Shown: positions 7,992 to 17,150 of the stretch, in pieces
How positions within the stretch are numbered: position 1 is the first letter of the stretch
Layout of the letters: each line of letters begins with the position of its first letter
Assembly (NCBI GenBank): GCA_021777535.1
Contig: JAJYDN010000009.1
Span: forward strand, 1-64,000
Direction of reading: 5' to 3'
DNA length: 64,000 bases
Source: Pseudomonadota bacterium
GTDB taxonomy: Bacteria > Pseudomonadota > Gammaproteobacteria > Acidiferrobacterales > Acidiferrobacteraceae
Notes under the pieces: model-generated
Databases searched by the model: none
What the model saw: only the letters and a program-made list of their open reading frames with translations
What the model was told of the DNA's origin: nothing
Program-made: the position numbers and the translations under genes

Positions 7992-9224
7992 ATGGTAGGC
8001 GCAAACAACCACTACCCGCGGGTCATTCGCCCGCGGTTGAGCGAGGATCTGCGCCTGTACCCCGTGGTTGCGGTCATGGGGGCGCGCCAGGTCGGCAAGA
8101 GCACGATCTGCCAGGAAATCGCGGGCGAGCGGGGGTTTGCGAGGCGCACGCTCGACGAGCGGGATGTTCGCGAACAGGCCATGGCCGACCCGGAAGGCTT
8201 CCTTGCCGACCTCGGTGATCGCGGGGCATTCATCGATGAGGTGCAGAGAGCCCCTGATCTTCTGTTGGCGATAAAGGCGGTTGTGGACCGGGACAAGAGA
8301 AATGGGCAATACCTTCTCAGCGGATCAAACCAGCCAAAAGTAGGAAAATCGGTAAGTGAGTCTTTGCTTGGACGCGCAGCCTATCGCACGCTGCGGCCAC
8401 TGACGTTGAGCGAGCTACGGTTCGACGAGGAACTCCGGGGATGGAGCTTCTTGTTCGGGCCCGACGAAACGGTCGTGATCGGCGAGCTTGAACGGCGTGC
8501 GGCCTCTAGTGGGCCGCTGGATTGGCGCACGGTCGTCCGGACAGGGGGGTTCCCGCGGGCTGTTGCCGCCCCACCTGAACAGCGGCTACGGATCCTTGAC
8601 GACTACGTGGAGATCTTTTCCCGTCGGGACATTCTGGACATCCTGGCGGTCGAGTCGACACCGCGACTCGAGGCCTTCGTGCGATTGACGGCTGCCAGGA
8701 CCGGGCAAGAGCTCAACGTGACCGGGCTGTCCAACGACCTGGGCATACCGGTCGCCACGATTCGCCGTTGGCTTTGGGCGCTGCAGCGAAGCTACCTTGT
8801 CGAACTTATTCCGCCCTACTCGCGAAATTCGGGCCAGCGGGTGATCAAGGCGCCAAAGCTCTACAGCGTGGACCCGGCTCTTGCGATTGCCGCCGCCCGT
8901 GATACCACGCCGACGGGCTTTCATCTGGAGACCGCGGTCGCGAGCGACCTGCTGGTCTGGAGGGATGGCGCTCCTATGCGCGGCCTCTTTCACTGGCGAC
9001 TTGGCTCCGGGCAGGAGGTCGACTTCGTCCTCGAGGAAAACGCGCAGCTGCTGCCTGTGGAGGTCAAGGCGAGCAACGCGGTTGGGGCGAATGAAGCACG
9101 ACACCTGGTCACGTTTCGCGAACGTCACGGCAACACACCCCGTGGCGTGTTGCTGAGCTGCGATCCCCACATCAAGGTCGTCAGACCGGGGATCCTCGCC
9201 TGCCCATGGTGGGCGGTCATGTAA
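7992..9224 (+). CDS. DUF4143 / AAA_14-type P-loop ATPase
   Basis: A 410-residue member of the AAA_14-DUF4143 family. VVAVMGARQVGKSTICQEI is the Walker A motif, DRGAFIDEVQRAPDLLLAI the Walker B, and YLLSGSNQPK the sensor-like block, as in archaeal and bacterial ATPases of this kind. The DUF4143 half (about 190-400) includes DYVEIFSRRDILDI, a winged-helix-like LSNDLGIPVATIRRWLWAL, and the nuclease-like end FHWRLGSGQEVDFVLEE ... LLPVEVKAS, a D-x-E-x-K constellation seen in restriction-like folds. The cellular role of the family is unknown. The ATG at 7992 has no ribosome-binding site. Its islanded position between LPS genes suggests acquisition. Confidence 0.85.
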   Translation: MVGANNHYPRVIRPRLSEDLRLYPVVAVMGARQVGKSTICQEIAGERGFARRTLDERDVREQAMADPEGFLADLGDRGAFIDEVQRAPDLLLAIKAVVDRDKRNGQYLLSGSNQPKVGKSVSESLLGRAAYRTLRPLTLSELRFDEELRGWSFLFGPDETVVIGELERRAASSGPLDWRTVVRTGGFPRAVAAPPEQRLRILDDYVEIFSRRDILDILAVESTPRLEAFVRLTAARTGQELNVTGLSNDLGIPVATIRRWLWALQRSYLVELIPPYSRNSGQRVIKAPKLYSVDPALAIAAARDTTPTGFHLETAVASDLLVWRDGAPMRGLFHWRLGSGQEVDFVLEENAQLLPVEVKASNAVGANEARHLVTFRERHGNTPRGVLLSCDPHIKVVRPGILACPWWAVM

Positions 9225-9807
9225 GCAGAAGGGGCTCGCAGACAGGCCGGCGCACACGGAAGGCCGGACCGTATTCCCTCGAGCGGCCTTGCCTTTCGAG
9301 GCACAGCGGCGGCGAAACCGGTTTTGCCCTCGGGAAACCCGCGCGGTGGGCCAGTGCCATGTCGCTGCGATCACACAAAATGCCTTCGCGATGCGATCCG
9401 TTGATCCCGGATGGGGCGCCACCTGCGCACCTACCGCGGCTTTGACCACCTGCCGTTTCGGGCGCCGCGAAGCGCGCCTCGTCGCGACCCGCTTTGCGGT
9501 GCGCAGCCCATGATCGTTTCCGGCACTCCCGGCGTGGCCGCGCCCCAGAATCCGATGGGGCCCATCACAGGGTGAGCGGCCACTTGATTTCGTCATCCCG
9601 ATTTCGGGACCAAGGTGTCGGTCCGCGGAAACATGGGGCGGAGACTGCGAGCGGAAGGCCTCCCGAAAAACCGAATGGAAGACTCTCATGCTGTCCCTGC
9701 CCGAGAAGCCCCCGAAAACACGAGATCCGGCAAGCCGGAGAAAGAACCATACCCGGGCTACAGGTCCGCGCCGCGCTTTCCCCGACGGCACACCGCAAAA
9801 TCGTGGC
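9225..9807. other. 583-bp stretch without a recognisable gene
   Basis: No frame on either strand gives a protein I recognise or one with a convincing start. A short hairpin TCCCG-ATTT-CGGGA is at 9596-9609. The stretch lies between the DUF4143 ATPase and the 3' end of asnB, and could be decayed mobile or accessory DNA; that is inference only. Confidence 0.5.
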
Positions 9808-11643
9808 TCATTCGGCGCCCGTTGGCTGTCCGGTAAATCCTTCCAAAGTCGTGGCCAAAACCAGCAACTGGTAGACGGGCTCGGCGAGCTTCCCTTCGCC
9901 TTGGCGGTAGGCCGCCACCAATTGATCGACCCGTGCTCGATGGAGTTGTCCGCTGGTGACTTTATCGAGCCGGTGACCAAGCTCGGGCAAGCGATCGGCG
10001 AGCTCCCGGTCGAGCCATTCCCGCAGCGGGGGATTGAAACCGCGCTTCTTGGCGTGCAGAAGATCGAAGTTCCGGCAGACATCGCAGCGCGCGACGAGCG
10101 CCTCCTTGGCAGGGCGCGTAAAGCGCTCGGCCCTTGGCAGCGCGTAAACGGCCTCCACCAGCTTGTGATCGAGGAGCGGTGCGCGCATCTCGAGCCCATG
10201 CGCCATCGTGGCCAGATCGCCCTTGCGCAAAATGTACTCGGGCAGATAGTTCGCCATGTCGATGTCGATGAGTCCCTGCAGGCCCCTGGAGACGGGCGGA
10301 AAATTGCGCCAGTAGGTGGCCTCGACCGGATAATCCGGCTCCAGGAAGCGGCGCGTGGCGGGCGACAGACCGGAAAAACGCAGGCCATAGGCCTCAAGCC
10401 ACGTAAGGCCCAGTTCCTCGCGGCGGCGTGCGCTGCGTGACCAGGGCGGCAACTGATCGGGCCGCCGCCACCGGAGATTGCCCCGCCAGGCGGTGCGCAT
10501 GTGCTGGGCGTAGCGCTTGTAGCCGGCAAACAACTCGTCGCCGCCGTCACCCCCGAGGACAACTGCGACCTCCCGGCTCGTCTCGCGTGCGAGATACCAG
10601 AGCGGCAGGGCGCTGGGGTCGGCGAAGGGCTCGTCGAGATCGGCCACGAACCGGTCGAAGTCATCCCGCAGCCGCGGGCTAACGGGAATCAGGCGATGGG
10701 GAAGACCGAGGGCCTTGGCATGGCGTGCCGCGATGTCGCCTTCATCGAAGCCGCTGCCCGGAAAGCTCGCCGTATAGGCCGTGATGTTCGTGTAGCCCTG
10801 GCGCGCCAGACTGGATGCCACCACCGCCGAATCGATGCCGCCGCTCAAGAAAAGTCCGACGGGGCGATCGGAGCTCGTGCGCAGCCGCACCGCCTCATCG
10901 AGCGTTTCGGCCAGCGGGCGGGCGGCCGGTGCAGGCGCCCAGTAAGGCGCTGTTTTGAGCAGGGAGCGCGCAAGATCCAGCGAAAGGATGTGGCCGGGCG
11001 GGAGCCGCTGCACATGGTCGAAGAGAGACAGCGGGGCAGGGATGTACCGGTGCGCAAGATACGCATCGATCGCCTGGGGACGTACATGCGCCCTGTGGGA
11101 GCCTAGATACGGCAGGAGGGCCCGCCCGATCGAAGCGAATGCGAAATCCGTCCCGTCCCAGAAATAGAGAAGGGGCTTCAAGCCCAGCCGGTCGCGGGCC
11201 GCGAACAGACGCCGTTGGCGCAGGTCGAGGATCACGAAGGCGAACATGCCCCGCAGATGCTCGACGACCCGCTCACCCCATTCGGCATAGCCATGGAGGA
11301 TGAACTCGGTGTCGCTGCGGGTATGGAAAACGTAGCCCTTCGCCGCCAGATGCGCCGCGTCGTCCTCGTAGCCGTACACTTCCCCGTTATAGCAAATCCA
11401 GAGGTCGCCCGTGGCGTTGTTCATGGGCTGATTGGCGGCGGAACTGAGATCGCGGATACTTAAGCGCGCGTGCAGGAATCCGGCGACCGCGCTCGGGGAT
11501 TCAGGACCGGTCCGGCGGAAATCCCGATCCCAGAGCGCAACGCCCCGCGCGTCGGGTCCACGCTGCGTCAGGGCGTCCATCATCGCATTCTGCGCGTCTT
11601 GCGAGAGAACCTTGCTGCCTACAAACCCACCGATCCCGCACAT
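9808..11643 (-). CDS. asnB: Asparagine synthase (glutamine-hydrolysing) family amidotransferase
   Basis: A 611-residue AsnB-type protein. Cys2 (MCGIGGF) is the N-terminal glutaminase nucleophile; CYNGEVYGYEDD and RLSIRDLS are glutaminase-domain blocks. The synthetase domain has the PP-loop FLSGGIDSAVVAS (SGGIDS at 267-272) and GGDGGDELFAGYKRY. Such enzymes make asparagine, but homologues inside polysaccharide clusters often amidate sugars or other carboxylates. It is the last of three minus-strand genes (ligase-like, GT4, asnB) and starts 6 nt after the GT4 stop, so a surface-glycan role is as likely as amino acid synthesis. No other aspartate/asparagine gene is near. Confidence 0.88.
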   Translation of the reverse strand: MCGIGGFVGSKVLSQDAQNAMMDALTQRGPDARGVALWDRDFRRTGPESPSAVAGFLHARLSIRDLSSAANQPMNNATGDLWICYNGEVYGYEDDAAHLAAKGYVFHTRSDTEFILHGYAEWGERVVEHLRGMFAFVILDLRQRRLFAARDRLGLKPLLYFWDGTDFAFASIGRALLPYLGSHRAHVRPQAIDAYLAHRYIPAPLSLFDHVQRLPPGHILSLDLARSLLKTAPYWAPAPAARPLAETLDEAVRLRTSSDRPVGLFLSGGIDSAVVASSLARQGYTNITAYTASFPGSGFDEGDIAARHAKALGLPHRLIPVSPRLRDDFDRFVADLDEPFADPSALPLWYLARETSREVAVVLGGDGGDELFAGYKRYAQHMRTAWRGNLRWRRPDQLPPWSRSARRREELGLTWLEAYGLRFSGLSPATRRFLEPDYPVEATYWRNFPPVSRGLQGLIDIDMANYLPEYILRKGDLATMAHGLEMRAPLLDHKLVEAVYALPRAERFTRPAKEALVARCDVCRNFDLLHAKKRGFNPPLREWLDRELADRLPELGHRLDKVTSGQLHRARVDQLVAAYRQGEGKLAEPVYQLLVLATTLEGFTGQPTGAE

Positions 11644-11649
11644 GGCTCT

Positions 11650-12801
11650 TTAGCGCTCTTCGAGGAGCTGCCTGTAAAGCGCCGACAATCGATCTGTCAC
11701 AATCTGCCAGTCGAGTTGTGCGACGGCGTGGTTGCGCGCAGCAGACCGGATTTTTTCGAGACCGGCCAAGTTGTCGAGCGCCTGTGCGGTAAGCGTATAC
11801 AAACGCTCCGTATCCCCCGGGCTATCTACAAGGTAGCCCGTGACACCGTGGACGACGTTTTCAGGGATGCCTCCGACACGCGTCGTGATCGTAATGCACC
11901 CGGCCGCCATGGCTTCTATCATCACCATACCTTGGGTTTCGTTATGAGATGGCGCAACGACGACGTCTACCGCTTTCAGGAGTTCGGCGAGCTGCGCATG
12001 GGGCATGGGGGCCCATTCTCGATAAAATCCACGGACCGCCAATGCGTTGCGCCGCCCAGCAAAGCCCTCGTCGCTGTGTCGGCCGGGGCCGGCGCCGACC
12101 GCGAGTATCGTCACGGCGCGACCGTCATCTGCGAGGCGTTCGGCAACGGCTAAAAATTCGGGGAAACCTTTCGCGTGGTGCTTACGGCCGACAAAGGCGA
12201 CCACGGGTTGCTCCGGCAAACCAAAAGCGGCTCGGGCACGGCTCTGGTCGGCATCGGAAGATGTGCAGAAGAGCGCCGTGTCGACGCCGTTGCCTATCAC
12301 GGTGACACGCTCATCCGGATATCCCAGTTCAAGGAGCGAGCGGCGCACATAATCAGACACGGCAACATAATGATCGGCCCCGTTCTCGGCATCAAAGCGA
12401 TCACTACGCAGCGAATGAACGTGCACAACTACCGGCGTGCGGGGATCGTATTCCCGCCGCCAATGCGCAACAGGAAACTCGAGTTGATGAACGTGCAGAA
12501 GGTCCGGAGGGTAGCGGCGGCAACGAGCAACCAGCGCGGGATCCAGTGGCCGCCAATCCTTCATGCCCCACTTGCGCAAGCGCTCATAAACCCTTCGGCG
12601 GCGCGGGCGGTAGACCTCTATGCCGGCGATCTCCTCTGCGGAACCTGCGTTCTCGCGAGCACACACAAAAGCTGTTTCGACAGACGAGAGGCGCGTGGCG
12701 AATTGCCACGCCACTATGGCTGGAGCGAATCCGCGGCGATCCGGGACACACCCGTGCGGGACATAGGCCAAGACGCGAGGGCGTCTTTGAGCGGCTGTCA
12801 C
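11650..12801 (-). CDS. Glycosyltransferase family 4
   Basis: A 383-residue GT-B enzyme. After a short N-terminus (RRPRVLAYVPHGCVPDRRGF) the donor domain has VTVIGNGVDTALF, VVAFVGRKHHAKGFPEF and the EX7E motif EAMAAGCITITTRVGGIPE. The start is GTG 12801, which forms a GTGA overlap with the stop of the upstream ligase-like gene, so the two are translationally coupled. An upstream in-frame extension exists but would run through the ligase gene. The sugar is unknown. Along with the ligase and AsnB it looks like a module that modifies or extends the LPS core. Confidence 0.82.
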   Translation of the reverse strand: MTAAQRRPRVLAYVPHGCVPDRRGFAPAIVAWQFATRLSSVETAFVCARENAGSAEEIAGIEVYRPRRRRVYERLRKWGMKDWRPLDPALVARCRRYPPDLLHVHQLEFPVAHWRREYDPRTPVVVHVHSLRSDRFDAENGADHYVAVSDYVRRSLLELGYPDERVTVIGNGVDTALFCTSSDADQSRARAAFGLPEQPVVAFVGRKHHAKGFPEFLAVAERLADDGRAVTILAVGAGPGRHSDEGFAGRRNALAVRGFYREWAPMPHAQLAELLKAVDVVVAPSHNETQGMVMIEAMAAGCITITTRVGGIPENVVHGVTGYLVDSPGDTERLYTLTAQALDNLAGLEKIRSAARNHAVAQLDWQIVTDRLSALYRQLLEER

Positions 12802-14168
12802 AGCGGCGCCGCGCCAGTGTTGGCATCTCGGCTTGTGACAGAATCCAGCGAAACAAGCAGAAAGCCGGCCATAAAGAAAAATTCCTGGAGCATGTAATCC
12901 TGGAGGTTCGCGTCGACGAGGTTGCGAGAGCAGACGTCGAGCACTATAAGCAAGAGGGCGAGCGCAAAGAACAGCCGCCTGCCGGATAGGCGTTGCGCCG
13001 CCGACCGTAACGTCGCCGCGATCCAGCCAAACCAGAGCAGGACACCCGGCACGCCCACCCCCACCGCAAGATTCAAGATGCCATTGTTGGTGGACGTCGC
13101 GGGAAGGTGGCGGCCATAGCGCAGGAAGAGCGCCGCACCAAATGCCCGGCGGCTGTAGCCCACGCCCCACGGGTAGGCAAGAACGCATTTCAGTCCTTCC
13201 TTGATCCAGGCGATGCGCAGGTAATTGGACTGGCTGACCGGCTGACCATTGGGAAGATGGGGCAGTGGAGAACCCGGATATTGCCAGGCCAGATGGTAAA
13301 GCTTGGTATTCCAGGCGATCGGCACCGTGGCAAAAAGGGTATCCCAGCGGGGATCGAAGGCCACATCGAGGCCGACCGCCAGGAGGGCGCCGAAAACGAC
13401 GGCCCCGAGCGCGACCCAGGAGCGCACTGTCATGCGATGCCGCCGCTGCCAAACAAGGCGGGAAACGACAAATGCCGCGAGGATCAGTATATCGCCGAGC
13501 CCGTTGCGCATGGCCTCGAAATAGAAGCTCAGGAAAGCGGCAGCGACGACAAGCGCAAAGCGCCTGTTGGTGAGAAACGTAAACCCCTGCCCTTCAAGGC
13601 GGCTCATCCAGGCGGCAACCACAAGATCGAGGAGGAGATTGGTCAGGTAATTGGCCTTGTCGGGTCCGGCCGTAAGTCCCTTGATCCGCCGGCCGGCGAG
13701 ATCATGCGGCCAGCTATGATGCGCCACCATCCACAATAAGCCTTGCCAATCGACGACCAGCACATGAAACAGCAATACGGCCGCAAAAAGCGCTGTGACG
13801 GTGCGCGCCCTGGGCAGACCCTGACCCCCCGCGGCGACCAACATGCCCAGCAGACCGGCAAGCAGTGCCGACAGCCACTGGCCACGGACGGACATGAGGG
13901 CGCGCCCCCAAAAAGGCGTAAAGACCACCTCGACAACCATCCAGAGGGTCAGGGCGCCAAGCCAGAGAAGGGGTGCGCGGACGGGCGGCGAAAGCACGAG
14001 CGGCCGCAACCGGGCCAAGGCCGCCCTGCCCGCCCAGACGCAGAGGACAAGCAGCAGCGCATTGCGCAGGGCAATCGTGCGCGATATCGGCCAGATGATG
14101 AACAGGACAGTTAAAAGGGCTCCGAACCAGAAGGATGCCGTTTTGATTGGCCAATTGCGCGGAAACAT
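12798..14168 (-). CDS. O-antigen ligase / polymerase-like membrane protein
   Basis: A 456-residue protein with roughly ten hydrophobic segments (FGALLTVLFIIWPIS, LLWLGALTLWMVVEVVF, VTALFAAVLLFHVLVV and others) and a large hydrophilic loop at about 290-375 between membrane spans. That loop (SQSNYLRIAWIKEGLKCVLAYPWGVGYSRRAF) resembles the periplasmic loop of the O-antigen ligase (WaaL/Wzy_C) superfamily, including an Arg/His-containing section. The enzyme would join glycan from undecaprenyl phosphate to lipid A core in the periplasm. ATG 14168 is preferred as it precedes the first membrane segment. It is divergent from the GT9 gene at 14331. Confidence 0.75.
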   Translation of the reverse strand: MFPRNWPIKTASFWFGALLTVLFIIWPISRTIALRNALLLVLCVWAGRAALARLRPLVLSPPVRAPLLWLGALTLWMVVEVVFTPFWGRALMSVRGQWLSALLAGLLGMLVAAGGQGLPRARTVTALFAAVLLFHVLVVDWQGLLWMVAHHSWPHDLAGRRIKGLTAGPDKANYLTNLLLDLVVAAWMSRLEGQGFTFLTNRRFALVVAAAFLSFYFEAMRNGLGDILILAAFVVSRLVWQRRHRMTVRSWVALGAVVFGALLAVGLDVAFDPRWDTLFATVPIAWNTKLYHLAWQYPGSPLPHLPNGQPVSQSNYLRIAWIKEGLKCVLAYPWGVGYSRRAFGAALFLRYGRHLPATSTNNGILNLAVGVGVPGVLLWFGWIAATLRSAAQRLSGRRLFFALALLLIVLDVCSRNLVDANLQDYMLQEFFFMAGFLLVSLDSVTSRDANTGAAPL

Positions 14169-14330
14169 ACGCCCTGCGGAAAACAAAAGTTGGGGCAGTG
14201 TAATATGAAAGGCTGCGCGCTCCAAGCCGCGGCCGCCCGGTTGAGGGCCGTGTGGCCCACAAGTAAGATACAGGCGGCGGGAGCCCCCAAGGCAAAGAAA
14301 GCCCGGGAACCGACAGAGAAGCGAATCGAC

Positions 14331-15350
14331 ATGGCAAATGGCGCCAACGTAATCTTTTCCGAACCACGCCGCATCCTCGTGATCCGGCGCGACAACATCG
14401 GCGATTTGGTCTGCACCACGCCTCTTTTTGCGGCGTTGCGGCAGCGCTTCCCTTCCGCCCACATTGCGTTGCTGACAAACACGTATGCGGAGCCGGTCGT
14501 CCACGATAACCCGGACTTGAACGCCATCCACGTCTACGAAAAGGGTAAGCACGCAAAGGCGTGGCGCCGGCCCGCGGCGTACTGGCGCCGGGCGCAGATG
14601 CTGATGGCATTACGCCGCACGCGATTCGACTGCACCATTCTCGCGGCGGCGAGTTATTACTACCGCGGCATAAAGCTCGCCCGCTGGGTAGGCGCGCCGA
14701 CGATCGGCTTCGCGGGTGACCACGGTGAGCGCGAAGGCGTGGATCACGCGCTTGCGCGCCCGACACGCCCGATCCACGAAGTGGAAGACCTGTTTCAGCT
14801 CCTCGCACCCCTGGGGATCGACGGGCCGATCCCGCCGCTTACGTTTGCGGTCGACCCTGAATTGTTACGCCGCGCACAGGCGGCTCTCATCAAGGAGGGA
14901 CTTAAACCCATCGGCCTGCATATCAGTGCGCGCGAACAGGAAAACCGGTGGGCCCCCGAGAATTTCATCGAACTCATCCGGCAAGGGGCATCGCGGGGGC
15001 TGAGCTTTGCCCTCTTCTGGTCGCCCGGAACGACCAAAACCGCCGAACACCCGGGCTACGACGAAGTGGCGAGACACATCTTGTCGGCGACGAGCGGGCT
15101 GCCTGTAGTCGGATACCGCACAGCAGGCATTCCCGAGCTGGCAGCGGGGCTTGCCTGCTGTCAACGGGTGGTCGGCAGCGACGGCGGACACGTCCACGTG
15201 GCGGCGGCGGTGGGCACACCGGTCCTTGGGCTATACTGTGACTACAAGGTCGTGCATTGGCGGCCCTGGGGCGAGAATCACAAGGTCCTCAGCGCCAGGC
15301 GCGTGGGCGACATACCCGTGGCAGAGGTTTTGCAGGGATTGCTGTCTTGA
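14331..15350 (+). CDS. GT9 family glycosyltransferase (heptosyltransferase-like)
   Basis: A 339-residue GT9 protein. RRILVIRRDNIGDLVCTTPLFAAL is a near-textbook acceptor motif, and GLHISAREQENRWAPENF begins the donor half. The C-terminal binding motif is VVGSDGGHVHVAAAVGTPVLGLYC, in which the usual D-S/T-G is D-G-G. The change at that position and the divergence from the other four GT9 genes here suggest a different donor or acceptor. ATG 14331 precedes the motif by 14 codons, with AGAGAAG nearby as a modest ribosome-binding site. It is divergent from the ligase operon and lies 61 nt before a GT2 gene. Confidence 0.82.
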   Translation: MANGANVIFSEPRRILVIRRDNIGDLVCTTPLFAALRQRFPSAHIALLTNTYAEPVVHDNPDLNAIHVYEKGKHAKAWRRPAAYWRRAQMLMALRRTRFDCTILAAASYYYRGIKLARWVGAPTIGFAGDHGEREGVDHALARPTRPIHEVEDLFQLLAPLGIDGPIPPLTFAVDPELLRRAQAALIKEGLKPIGLHISAREQENRWAPENFIELIRQGASRGLSFALFWSPGTTKTAEHPGYDEVARHILSATSGLPVVGYRTAGIPELAAGLACCQRVVGSDGGHVHVAAAVGTPVLGLYCDYKVVHWRPWGENHKVLSARRVGDIPVAEVLQGLLS

Positions 15351-15411
15351 AGTCGCCCGTCGCGCACACACTCCACCGCCGGTCTCGGCCGCGCGGCCAC
15401 CGCTGGATTAA

Positions 15412-16173
15412 ATGAAGATCTCCGCAATTCTCATCACCAGGAACGAAGCGGCGATGATCGGCCGGGCGCTCAAGTCCGTTGCCTGGGCCGACGAGATCAT
15501 CGTCGTCGACTCGGGCAGCACCGACAATACCGTGGAACTCTGCCGCCAGGCCGGTGCCAAGGTACTCGTCACCGCCGACTGGCCAGGCTTTGGTCCACAG
15601 AAGAATCGGGCACTGGCCCTCGCAAGCGGCGAATGGATCTTTTCGCTGGACGCCGATGAGTGGGTGACCCTGGATGCCCAGCGGGAGATCCGCGAGGCGA
15701 TCGTTCACGCAAACGGCAAGCAGGCGTTTCGCATGCCGCGGCGCTCGAGTTACTGCGGCCACTTCATGCGCCATGGCGGGTGGTGGCCCGATTATGTGGT
15801 GCGCCTGTTCCGGCGCGAGCGGGGACGGTTTTCGGAAGACCTCGTGCACGAACGGCTGATCCTAGACGGCCCCGTGGGCACCCTGAAGGCGCCTCTTCTG
15901 CATGAGACCTATCGCGACTTAGACGAGGTGCTCGCCAAGATCAACCGGTATTCGACGGCCGGTGCACAGATGGCATTCGCAAAGGGCCGGCGTTCGTCGC
16001 TCGCGGGGGCCGTTGCGCACGGCAGCTGGGCGTTCATGCGCACCTATGTGCTGCGCCTGGGGCTGCTCGACGGCGCCGCCGGTTTCATGCTGGCCGTCTC
16101 CAACGCCGAAACGGTCTATTACAAATACCGGAAACTCGCATTGCTTGCGCGCACGGCCGGCCGGGAATCCTGA
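15412..16173 (+). CDS. GT2 glycosyltransferase (WaaE/KdtX type)
   Basis: A 253-residue GT-A enzyme: SAILITRNEAAMIGRALKSV and EIIVVDSGSTDNTVELC form the nucleotide-binding half, and SLDADEW (Asp80-x-Asp82) is the metal-binding DXD. The later blocks RMPRRSSYCGHFMRHGGWWP and RFSEDLVHERL are characteristic of the WaaE/KdtX family, which transfers glucose to heptose I in several enterobacteria. The adjacent waaC and waaA support a core role. The stop is 11 nt before waaC, so GT2-waaC-waaA probably form one transcript. Confidence 0.88.
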   Translation: MKISAILITRNEAAMIGRALKSVAWADEIIVVDSGSTDNTVELCRQAGAKVLVTADWPGFGPQKNRALALASGEWIFSLDADEWVTLDAQREIREAIVHANGKQAFRMPRRSSYCGHFMRHGGWWPDYVVRLFRRERGRFSEDLVHERLILDGPVGTLKAPLLHETYRDLDEVLAKINRYSTAGAQMAFAKGRRSSLAGAVAHGSWAFMRTYVLRLGLLDGAAGFMLAVSNAETVYYKYRKLALLARTAGRES

Positions 16174-16184
16174 AAGGGCACGGC

Positions 16185-17150
16185 ATGCGGATCCTGATCG
16201 TGAAGACCTCCTCACTCGGTGACGTCGTGCACAATCTGCCGGCGGTATCGGATATCGCTGCGCACTTGCCGGATGCCCGTATCGACTGGCTGGTCGAAGA
16301 GGCGTTTGCCGACATCCCCGCCCTGCATCCCGCCGTGGAGACCGTCCACCCGATCCGCCTGCGGGAATGGTTGCGCACACCCTGGCGCCCGGCCACCTGG
16401 CGCGCCATGAAGGCTTTGCGCAAACGGCTGCGCGCAGAATCTTATGATGTCGTTCTCGACAGCCAGGGCCTTTTGAAAAGTGTCTTCGCGGCGCGGCTTG
16501 CCGGCCGCCCCGTATGGGGCGCCGACCGGCTGTCGGCACGCGAACCGCTGGCCGCTTCCTTCTATCAAAGGGGCATCCATGTGCGCCGCGATGAGCATGC
16601 CGTCACGCGCAACCGTGTGCTCGCAGCCGGCGCGTTCGGCTATCCGGTGCCCGCGGACACGCCCCGGTATGGGATCGGCGCGCGTACCGAGGCGTACGCG
16701 GGACCGCGACCCTACTGGGTCGCCCTGCACGCGACCAGCCGGCCCGCGAAGCTCTGGTCGAGCGACCACTGGGTCGCGCTCGGGCAATCGCTCGCCCGCC
16801 TGGGTTTTGCCACACTGTTGCCCTCCGGGACCGACCGCGAGGCGCAGGCGGCGCGGGCGATCGCGCAGGGCATCGGTCCGGCCGCCACCTGCCTGCCGCG
16901 CATGACGGTCCGCGCGCTGGCCGGGGTGCTGGACGCCGCCACGGCCGTAGTCGGCGTCGACACCGGTCTCGTTCATCTGGGGGCCGCCCTCGGACGGCCC
17001 ACCGTCGGCATATTCTGTGACACCGATCCCCAAAAAACCGGTGTGTTCGCGGGCCCGACCGCGCTCAATGTCGGCACCATCGGCGCGGCCCCCACGCCGG
17101 CTGCGGTGATGGGGGCCCTTGCGCAACTCCATGCCTTGCCATGTCTGTGA
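16185..17150 (+). CDS. waaC: LPS heptosyltransferase I
   Basis: A 321-residue GT9 enzyme that transfers the first heptose to Kdo2-lipid A. ILIVKTSSLGDVVHNLPAVSDI is the diagnostic WaaC N-terminus, DVVLDSQGLLKSVFAARLAGRP is the second family block, and VGVDTGLVHLGAALGRPTVGIFC the ADP-heptose motif. AAAGGGCA upstream serves as ribosome-binding site for ATG 16185. It overlaps waaA by 10 nt, so the enzymes of consecutive steps (Kdo then Hep I) are co-translated. Confidence 0.95.
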   Translation: MRILIVKTSSLGDVVHNLPAVSDIAAHLPDARIDWLVEEAFADIPALHPAVETVHPIRLREWLRTPWRPATWRAMKALRKRLRAESYDVVLDSQGLLKSVFAARLAGRPVWGADRLSAREPLAASFYQRGIHVRRDEHAVTRNRVLAAGAFGYPVPADTPRYGIGARTEAYAGPRPYWVALHATSRPAKLWSSDHWVALGQSLARLGFATLLPSGTDREAQAARAIAQGIGPAATCLPRMTVRALAGVLDAATAVVGVDTGLVHLGAALGRPTVGIFCDTDPQKTGVFAGPTALNVGTIGAAPTPAAVMGALAQLHALPCL

